Source of the DNA: Romanomermis culicivorax
Lineage: Eukaryota > Nematoda > Enoplea > Mermithida > Mermithidae
DNA length: 64,000 bases
Direction: 5' to 3'
Assembly: GCA_963922205.1 (NCBI GenBank)
Contig: CAWUHX010000345.1
Coordinates: 1 to 64,000, forward strand
The position numbers were made by a program, and so were the translations under genes. The notes under the pieces are model-generated. The model was not told where the DNA came from. It saw only the letters and a program-made list of their open reading frames with translations, and did not search any database. Positions 55,961-64,000 of this stretch are shown piece by piece (the first letter of the stretch is position 1; every line of letters starts with the position of its first letter).

Positions 55961-58900
55961 CTATTTCCCTATGGTCATCGCAGCGACCCCATTCTCATGA
56001 GCATTGATATTTGTCGCCAAAGAATCTCCGTAAACGATGAACGGCTTTCCTGGCAGACATTCTTCGCGAACTTTATCGTTACCCGATGAGGCAGGTAAAA
56101 TGTCGATCGATTTCAGCTGCAAAAGAAACGATATTTAAAAATATTTTTGATCCCCTCCATATATGCACACAATTGAAATTCTGCTTAGGGTCAAGTAACT
56201 AAGGGAGTTAATTGCCTGTTTCTTTCGAGAGAGAATTTATAAATTTTTTATTTTTAGATATTGATATTTACATAACTGGTCGAGGATGTGCCATTGAATC
56301 CCCAAAGAATTTTTGGCCATCTCAAAAGATTTTGCAATCACTTATTTTAGGGATAAGGTTGAAACCCTATCCTTCTGTATGGAAGAGCTAAATACGTACA
56401 GTACAAATGATTAATATTTTTGAACGACAATCAATATTTTTGAATCATTTTTCCAGACTTTCAGGGCACAACTTCTTCCTTTCAATGTTTCCCTCCATAA
56501 ATTCTATACACTCGATAACAGCAACCATGAAAAACCAGCTGACAACCCCGGACCTCCGTTACATGGACATTTCAAGTTATTTTTATAAACATTAAGTTTC
56601 TTTATCGCTACTTTTTCATTTTCTTCGTCATTTTTTCTCGATACTATTGCTAAAATCTTGCAGGGGCCAAATTTGTTGAGGAATGAGGGAACATGTTCGA
56701 TACTACTTATTTTTAGAACAATTTAACTAGGATTTGATAAGCGCAGTTTCCAGCCACTAGAAAACAGGACTTATAATCAAAAGACTGCTAGAAATAAATT
56801 TTTGCCTAGTTTCACTTTTGAAAGCTGATTAAAAAGACCATTCTATTGTGAAGATACATAATAACGATGAATGACCGTATTAATTAGTTGCGACATTGTA
56901 TATGTGTTTGTTTGATTTTCTCAATTTAAAAGTCAATAAATATGCGAAGCCTATATTAGAGAATGATGATCATTGTTCGTATCATCAGCAATATAACATT
57001 TCTGACACTGCGACACAGTAATAAGGGACTGATGAAAGAATAAGTTACCTATATCCTATCATAAACCATTCAAGTTGAGGCAGAACCGTCAACTAATAAC
57101 AAGTGATGTTCATCGGGTACATCCCAATCCGAAAATCAGGATATCCGTTCGGATAGTCAGAGAACTAAATAGATACGTTGAACAAGCGATAGTGAAATCA
57201 AATCAAACTAATTTTTAGATGGCACAAATGCGAAGTGATCAAGTAAATAAGATGAGAGCTGATGATAAACATGTCATGCTTTTATTCACGAACTGACAGT
57301 CTTTCCGTCTTTATTTTCGGTTTATGCTCATCTGTGGTTGATATTTTTTGTTTTTTTGAGGTTTCTTATTTTGATTTTCTCGTACGAGAACTAATACTAG
57401 TAAATTTTTTCCAATATCTGTCTTTGCGGACTCCTTGCAGTTTATCTAATCCCACTCGAGAAGCAGTCTGCTGTGCGGGCAGGCTTTTTTAGTCTTTTTG
57501 GGGTCTGTGCCCCTAAGAATTTGGAAATGGCTCCTAAAATTTTAGTTCTAGGAGCCATTTTGGCTCTTGAAAATTTTGCTTTCTATGTTTATATGTTATT
57601 GCATTATTGTTATTTTCATCTAATGTTGAAAAGATGAGAATCTATGGAATCTACTTCAATAAGCAGGGAGCTGAACAAGATGAAAATGTTAAAGCATTGA
57701 AAGAAGAAATCAGTAAATTTAGAGGAAACCTAACATCAAGTAAAATTTCATATTATGCCAGAGCTGAAATTATTGATACATATTTTTTGTCTAAACTATG
57801 GTATTCAGCCTTGTTTTGTGATATAAAGCCGGATTTTGTTAAATAGATTGAAAAATTTGCTACAAAGTTTATTTGGTCAAATAGATGTAATAGGAATCTA
57901 GTAGCAACTGAGAAGCAAAAATTACCCCCGAATGCAGGAGGTATAGGTATGGTCGATGTCATTGCAAAAATTGAAGCAATTAATTTGATGCTTCTGATAA
58001 AGATGGAAAAAAGGAATCTTGATATTAGTTTCTTCTCTCTAGATAAAGTAAAAAATAAGTCAAAAAGACAGCTGGCAAGAATGCAAGTTCCTGAGTTATA
58101 TAAGAGGATCAGAACTGCAGAAATAAATACTGAGTTCCAGTTCCTAAATAATAATGCAGTTGAAGTAGGAGGGAGATCTCTTCATTTGGATCATGTTTCT
58201 ACAAAGTGCCAACCAAAAATCACTGAATATTGGGAACATAAAATTGAATTACCTAGGAAAACTATTCTAGAGTTATTAACTTGTAGTACAGTTAAACTTT
58301 TAGATGGATATGGGAGAAACATTAGATTTTCAATTATTCACAGGTTTCTGTTGACCAGATCAAAAATAAATCACATGGATCCAAACTTTGATGCAAGTTG
58401 TAAGTTTTGTTTACATGAAGGCAGATCTGAAAGAGAAGATGTTTATCATGTTTTTACCCTCTGTCCTAGAATAACAGATTTTTGGATCAAAATCGCTATA
58501 GCCTTGAAGGGCATAGACAAGGATTTAAATATGAATATTGAGAATTTCATTTTTGATGTAAAACCTAGGTATGCAAGTCGTGAGAAAATTGTAGTGTTAA
58601 ATCTGATCATTTGTACTTCTCAAAAAAGTATTTGGCAGTCAAGAATGGTTAACGAAAAGAAAAATGAATTGAAAGATCCATGGGAAATTTTTAGGAAAAA
58701 TTTTCAAGTATTGATTATGAGGCAATCTGAAATTCTAGAAAACAAAACTTTTGAATCGTTTTTTCTGAAAAATAAAATTTGTAAGAAAAGCAGGTATAAG
58801 ATAACACTAATTATGTAGGCCACTTGCTTCAAATATTGAATGTGTTTATAATAATTTCTCTCTTTTTTTCATTATTTAACCGGTTATGAACATCCATTTA

Positions 58901-61900
58901 CTACTTTCAGGATGAATTTTTTTGCCAATTCCCTTGCAAATCGTTTTTTGTGTTTCTTTTTATGCATCTTTTGGTAAGTTTATTTCCTCTATTTAGAGTT
59001 ATGTTTTTTCCAAGCAAGTTCAGTGTATAATTTAAATTTGTATTAGAATCGTATGCATACATGTAATTGGGGGGGGGAAGTGCTATGGGAACCCCCCCAG
59101 GATTTTCCAATCCTATGGCTAGCCATATGGCAGCCCTAGGGACCCCCATAGTTTTAGTCGGAAAAATACTGAAAAATGTCATTTTTTCCATGAAAGATGT
59201 CAATTTTCGAACAAAAAATGGTCAAGAACGTCAATTTTCTCGGCGCTTCGCGCCATTTCATCATTTTTTAGACAAAAATTACTACTTTTTAAACAGTTTT
59301 TCGGACATTTTTCATGGAAAAAATCGAATTTTTTTTCCTTCAGGGACCCCTCCCCCCAAAATTTTGGGAATTACTGACCCCCGGCCCCAAAAAAGTGCTC
59401 CAACCCCCGCCCCCAGACCTCGGAGCTCCGTTACATGTATGATCGTATGTCTCTATTTTTAAGACGCTTCGGGAACAAATTTGGCGAATATCCTATTTCA
59501 AAAGTTTCTGCGTTATATAATATATGTAAAGTTGATGGAGAAAAAATTTTCTCACATATAATCTCGTGGTTATTATATTGTATTATTGATGTGTTCTTGT
59601 ATCATGATAAATTGTTTTCCAAAAAAAACCGAGGTTGAATTCATAAGCAAAGTCGAAGTGATAAGATTTACAAAATTGTGAAAGTATGAGTAGCTTTTTT
59701 AATTTTCAAAATGATAAAGACATGTTATTGAACAGGAAATTTCACTATCATGTTTATCGAATAACTTATTAATTTGATTTTCCAGCACTTTAGGGTGTCA
59801 GAACCTCAAAATTTTCCAGGCGCTATGCGCCGAAAAGGTAGGAGACAACAGAAGAAATATGAACAGAAGCTACATTTTTCAATACACTGTACTTTTGTGC
59901 TATATATGAAGGACATGAACTGAAGTGCTATCGCATGGCCGCCAAAATAAAATACAAGGTGCCATGTTGTGGTATAATCGACTGGAGGTAATAAACACGG
60001 GCACAATTTTTTCTCATTTACACTTGCAGCTTTTTTGAGTTTTTAAAACTTTGAGCGTTTTCCACAAATGTGGAAGAAAAAGTCGGCTGCCAAGAATAAG
60101 GTGTGTTCTGGTCATACCCGTGTTCAGGATTTTTAAGAAGGGGGGGGGACGAATTTTCCATTTTTTTAGAATTTACAGAGTAAAAAAGAAAATCATTTTT
60201 GCAGTAAGGCGACTTATTTTCAGTTAATTTATGTGTGCTCGGATTGGTGCCTAAATTCTATGTTTGACGAAAAGTATGTGAATATAATAATTCAATTCGG
60301 GAATTGTGATGTATAAGTACGATGATATTGCTGAAAATTTTATCCTAAAAAAAATTTAGGGGGGGGGGCTGAAATCTCCCCTTCCCCCTCTAAATACGGA
60401 CCTGGTACTGGTGTGTTTTATAAAATCAAAATCTTCAAATTTTACAATGCTACGCGCTGGTTTTCAACGTAGTTTATCATCATTGATGCTATGACTTTGG
60501 CTCGAGCGCGGTTCTCAGGACGTCAAGTATCGTTTCTCAATCACTAACACAATCACAATCAATAATGTTCACTAACCATTGACACGTTTAGTTTTTGATT
60601 CTAACTTTTATGATGATTTTATTCTTATTTATTTCTCACTTGATGATTGTTAAAGTAAGGTAATTAGAAATCGAAAAATTTGTAATATCTGTCATCATCA
60701 TTGATAACATTAAAAACATTTTCGAAGCTTAGTTAAGCAGTGAACACAAATCAATTTAGTCACATACATAATATGTAATTGGGGAGGTGGAGGTGTTATA
60801 GGAATCCCCCAGAAATCGTCGGCCATATGGCTAGCCATTGGGCGACTCCCCCCAAGATTTTCCAATCCTATGGCTAGCCATATGGTAGTCATATGGGGCC
60901 CCATACTTTTGGTCGGAAAAATAGTGGAGATGTCAATTTTTGATGAAAAATTCTGACTTTTGAACAAAAAATGGTCAAAAACGTACATTTACATTTTTAT
61001 GGTTTTTTCGACAAAAATTACAATTTTTCGAACCGTTTTCGAACTTTTCTGGCTAACAAATCGATTTTTTTCCTTCAGTGATCCCCCCCCTAAAATTTTG
61101 GGGAATCGGTGACCCCCCATATCACGGGGCCCCGTTACATGTATGGTCATATATATGACCAGATATCCGGATGTCGAAAAATATCCGAGGAACATCACGA
61201 GTAATAACGGATGTGCTTGCAATAGGAAAATGTCGGATGAGAACCCTTCTTTTGATTGATGTTTCCCTTAGCAGCTAGCGACAAATAATCATGAATACAT
61301 GGTCTTACTCTTTCAGCTAATATAACCATTATAATCCAAAAATCTTACTGATAACTGAAGTAGAGCTTACTTCTAAAGTTCCCAATAGATATTCTATATT
61401 TTGCTTCAATATATCTTCGGCGTCTAATTCGTAAGTCAAATCCAAAGCGTGAAATCCATTTTTACAAAACGAATCTTTAATCATTTGTACGAACGGCATC
61501 ACTTTCTTCATATACTTTCTGATCTCGGCGCTACTTTGCAAAACGAGCAACAGTTCCTTATTATCTGGCATAGCTTTCGTAGCCTATGACGAACAAAAAT
61601 GAGAACTCAAAGCGCGAACACTTGAAACAGAAAAATTTGAATTCTGGCGTTTAAAACTTCAAAGCATTTACTACATATTTTACTTCAAATTGATTTTTAA
61701 TTTCCGTAAGAACTTTAGCTTGCCAAGGCGGATAACAATCAGCAACGTAGATTGTCGCGTAGCTGGGCTGCGTAGCGGCTGGTTTCTGTTATAAATCAAA
61801 GAAATATTTTATGTAACTTACTTAATAAGAGGCTTTTCGTCTCATAAATGAAGATAATTCAAACTTCAAACAGAAAACAGATAGTTGAAGAAAATTAGAA

Positions 61901-64000
61901 AACAATGTGGCATTATCGTTTCTTTCCCACTTTGGAAATATTATAAAATATACAATTTGGACATTTTTCTTAAGTTTTGAGAAACAAATATTCAAAATGA
62001 GTATGACAACGGGCTAATTATGAAACTTTTCGACGCACAAATTTTCCAGAACTAAAAAAAATTTCGTTTTTGGAGAGATGTCAAGCTAATAATTGTCGCA
62101 GCGAAAAAATTAAAACCACAGATCATTCGATTTCAGAGGCAGTAAAGCGCGGTTACACGTACACTTACGCACCTTCCCCTTCGGCTGAGAATACGTTTTC
62201 AATCGTAAACGAAATTCATGGACTACGTTTTCGAAAAATTTTGACTTCTTCAACAAGACTTCATCTACGGGCTCCGATTCAGGCCATTTAGCCCTCATGA
62301 TCGTTTCTTTCTATAATAAGAAGCAAAACATTCAAACGAGTGTGCTTATGGTGTCGAAGAAGTCTTACATGACCCAACATTTCCCAAATATTTTCCGATA
62401 AATGGGGGCAAATCGGTAAAATCAACAAGGCTTGGATGCGAATATACCGTAAAATTAAATCTTTATGCATTTTATCGAGACTCCATTCTCTGTATTTATC
62501 TCTGGCTGTCTAAAATGAAGGGACAAAAACTTAATTTTTTTCCCGATTTTTTCCGACTAACTTGTAGCTCGAAAAGCGCAGCTTTGGCCGCATCTTTGAA
62601 GAACATAGATTCGTACGCTTTTCTACTCTGCTCAATGGCGTAATTAATATCATTGGCAAAAATTTGATCGCAAAATAGCTGATCTGTCACACCTGACCGT
62701 AACGAATTGTTTTGTATATCATTTAAAATATTTTTGGTCCAACTTATTAAATTGTACAAGCGTAAAACGCCTGCGTCGGCCATCGTTTCCATGAAATTTG
62801 CATCTTCTACACCATCACCGGCGTCGGCGAGAGTTAATCTCATTCCTAAAATTGACAAGGTTTTCCATAAAGTGAGATTGTTTTTTTTAATGGATGAGCG
62901 TCAAGACTGTTTCGTATGCCCAAATCCACCCAATCCATCAGAAAAATAACGCGCGGCGAGGGTTTCGAAACCCCCTACATTCCGCATACAAGGCACACGT
63001 GCTATTAACTGAGCTAAGCGAGCCACGTGGACGGTCACGTGATGAACACACCTGTTATTGGGGGGGGGGGGGGGGGGTTGGGGGAACCCTCCCAACTTCG
63101 TCAAACTCTATACCCAAATGTCGGAACCCTCAAACTTGGTGAACCCTGCACCCAATCTCCCCCACAAAACTCGGAAAAATATGAAAAAAGTACCTTTTTT
63201 GGCCTTTTCTTGGAAAATTTTCCAAATTGTTTTAACCCGCTCCCAAAATTTTGGGACCCCCCCCCCCAACTGGTCGGACCTCTTACAGGCATGGTGATGA
63301 AACAACCGCTCCATTAAAAAAATCGACTAGAAATTCAATCGTATGATTCGTCAACTTATTAATAGAATCCAAAGTAATGATATTGTGGGAAACATGACGT
63401 GCCTACCCCAATAGTAATACCTTAAATTTAATTCGATATGTAGATTTAAAGCTGTCACTCAATTTTAAACAGAGAAGGTGGAAGCCAAACACGCCAAAAG
63501 GTCATTTGACAAAAAATTACGCAATTTACCATCGGCGGAATATTTTTCGACAGCTTCGTGTAAGGTTAAGAAATTTCCAGTGGATTTTGACATCTGTAAT
63601 TCAAAGGCAAAAGTTATTTCGAATTTTTTCAAGACAAAACTAAACTAAATAATAATGTTATGTGAATATCATGCAATGACATGATAAAATTCAGAACGAA
63701 AAATCACAATTCACGAACTTACGCAACCTACTTTTTCATTATTAAGCAACAAATGACCGTTCGCTCGAATAGCCCTGGGCCATTTTGTGGGGTCCTTAGG
63801 CCAAATGGCGATATGATTGTAAATGTAATAAGATAAGTGATTTTGAACTAAATCTTTGCCTGATGTTCGCAGATCGACGCCGTACCAATATTCGAATTCT
63901 CGTTTCAAACGATCAGCTTTAGATTTTTTGATTTTGATTTTCGTCGAATCGAAGTTTTCAGTCTGACAGAAAATATAATCCCAAACATCCGGCGTCATTT
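55961..64000 (-). CDS. LARS1: Cytosolic leucyl-tRNA synthetase, 3' half, nine exons (5' end outside window)
   Basis: Minus-strand exons are 64000-63732 (partial), 63593-63530, 62845-62562, 62509-62369, 62310-62173, 61785-61684, 61583-61371 and 56116-55961. Eight exons are visible and at least one more lies outside the window. All junctions are GT/AG and phases match. Class I synthetase marks are '[21 protein letters not shown]' (exon 1), the KMSKS loop split as K|MSKS across an intron, '[16 protein letters not shown]', the anticodon-binding helical region ('[16 protein letters not shown]'), and the C-terminal '[10 protein letters not shown]', '[12 protein letters not shown]' and 'CLPGKPF' segments typical of eukaryotic cytosolic LeuRS. 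The enzyme charges tRNA-Leu. The last exon stops with TAG (55963-55961) about 30 residues after CLPGKPF, whereas vertebrate enzymes continue for roughly 110 more. The last intron is 5.25 kb and filled with transposons. Confidence 0.93.
56117..57606. other. LARS last intron, 3' part
   Basis: AT-rich intron sequence without recognisable genes. A fragment at about 56545-56570 resembles the terminal 'CTCCGTTACATG' of the hAT-like MITEs at 59056 and 60767. 57505-57575 carries an inverted 'GGAGCCAT...TTTTAG' motif that also occurs near 25966. Confidence 0.4.
57607..58818 (+). pseudogene. L1/Tx1-like LINE ORF2 C-terminal part, 5'-truncated
   Basis: One frame with a single in-frame TAG (57844-57846), about 400 codons in all. 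It starts in the RT thumb region ('[18 protein letters not shown]', '[10 protein letters not shown]'), passes 'FIWSNRCNR' and '[14 protein letters not shown]', and ends with a CCHC zinc motif (C-x2-C...H-x4-C within 'CKFCLHEG...HVFTLCPR') typical of the L1/Tx1 group. Endonuclease and catalytic RT are missing, as expected of 5'-truncated LINE insertion. It lies antisense to LARS inside its last intron. The nearly intact frame points to a fairly recent insertion. Confidence 0.8.
59056..59441. mobile_element. hAT-like MITE, TSD ATCGTATG
   Basis: The ends read inward CATACATGTAATTGGGG and CATACATGTAACGGAGC, flanked by perfect 8-bp repeats ATCGTATG (59048-59055, 59442-59449). G runs follow inside the ends. 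The body shares a 'TATGGCTAGCCATATGG' palindrome and a 'GAACAAAAAATGGTCAA' stretch with 60767-61145, so both belong to one family. A GC palindrome lies at about 59239. It sits in the LARS last intron. Confidence 0.8.
60113..60404. mobile_element. hAT-like MITE, TSD GTTCTGGT/GTACTGGT
   Basis: The ends read inward CATACCCGTGTTCAGG and CAGGTCCGTATTTAGA, each running into a G tract. The flanking 8-bp repeats differ at one base (60105-60112, 60405-60412). It is 292 bp and non-coding, and lies in the LARS last intron. Confidence 0.6.
60767..61145. mobile_element. hAT-like MITE, TSD GTCACATA/GTCATATA
   Basis: A sister of 59056-59441. The right end reads inward CATACATGTAACGGGG and the left end CATAATATGTAATTGGGG. 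Flanking 8-bp repeats have one mismatch (60759-60766, 61146-61153). A duplicated 'CATATGGCTAGCCAT' palindrome lies near the left end. Confidence 0.7.
62950..63024 (-). pseudogene. tRNA-like relic (tRNA-Thr-like, or SINE head)
   Basis: On the minus strand, 75 bases carry an A box 'TTAGCTCAGTTAATAGCA', an anticodon-loop-like 'CTTGTAT' and a B box 'GGTTTCGAAACC'. The acceptor strands do not pair and the T stem is out of register, so it is not a working tRNA. A tRNA-derived SINE head is equally possible. It lies in a LARS intron next to the MITE at 63047. Confidence 0.4.
63047..63293. mobile_element. hAT-like MITE, TSD GTGATGAA, in a LARS intron
   Basis: The ends read inward CACACCTGTTATTGGGG and CATGCCTGTAAGAGGTCC. 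Perfect 8-bp repeats GTGATGAA flank it (63039-63046, 63294-63301). Inside the left end is a run of about 17 G and inside the right end a run of about 12 C. The right subterminal region matches the left end of the array MITE at 6378, so both belong to one family. Confidence 0.8.

Overview
The window is nuclear DNA from an AT-rich invertebrate animal. It has intron-split genes with GT/AG junctions, LTR and non-LTR retrotransposons, and many short inverted-repeat DNA transposons. The sequence alone does not fix the phylum. Only two host genes are recognisable: a small RNA polymerase I subunit gene (RPA43/Polr1f, + strand, 27.7-28.9 kb) and the 3' half of the cytosolic leucyl-tRNA synthetase gene (- strand, 55.96 kb to the right edge). 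Nearly everything else is repetitive or mobile.

Layout. 1-23500: a head-to-tail array of a 9.37-kb unit (two full copies and about half of a third) that is nearly identical between copies. The unit appears non-coding and is built from older transposon bodies. 23501-27044: a diverged relative of the unit carrying a 6-bp-TSD inverted-repeat element with a hAT element nested inside. 27.06-27.6 kb: a dead LINE reverse-transcriptase fragment. 27.7-28.9 kb: Polr1f. 30463-37266: a decayed Gypsy element whose two LTRs lie in opposite orientations. 37381-37760: a MITE fragment. 37761-53928: a nearly complete 16.2-kb Gypsy-type element with 1.42-kb LTRs and a 4-bp target duplication (ATTG). 54265-54660: a TA-flanked MITE. 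55961-64000: the LARS gene, whose introns hold a 5'-truncated LINE, four hAT-like MITEs with G-run ends, and a tRNA-like relic.

The large Gypsy element is the main point of interest. Its order is LTR, 3.6-kb leader, gag, a low-complexity frame, an envelope-like glycoprotein (signal peptide, Cys-rich ectodomain, transmembrane segment), retropepsin, RS-rich linker, second retropepsin, RT, RNase H, integrase, LTR. The envelope-like segment lies upstream of and in frame with pol, instead of downstream as in errantiviruses and retroviruses. The leader carries a regular about 66-bp array of a CRE-like motif. The region before the 3' LTR carries a stem-loop whose stem has changed by paired substitutions between the two Gypsy copies. 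Three in-frame stop codons suggest this copy is recently dead.

The DNA transposons form coherent families. Six distinct insertions show 8-bp target duplications (four exact, two with one mismatch), and two show exact 6-bp duplications. A GC-rich palindrome close to CCGGCGCGAAGCGCCGG recurs about twenty times across the non-coding sequence.
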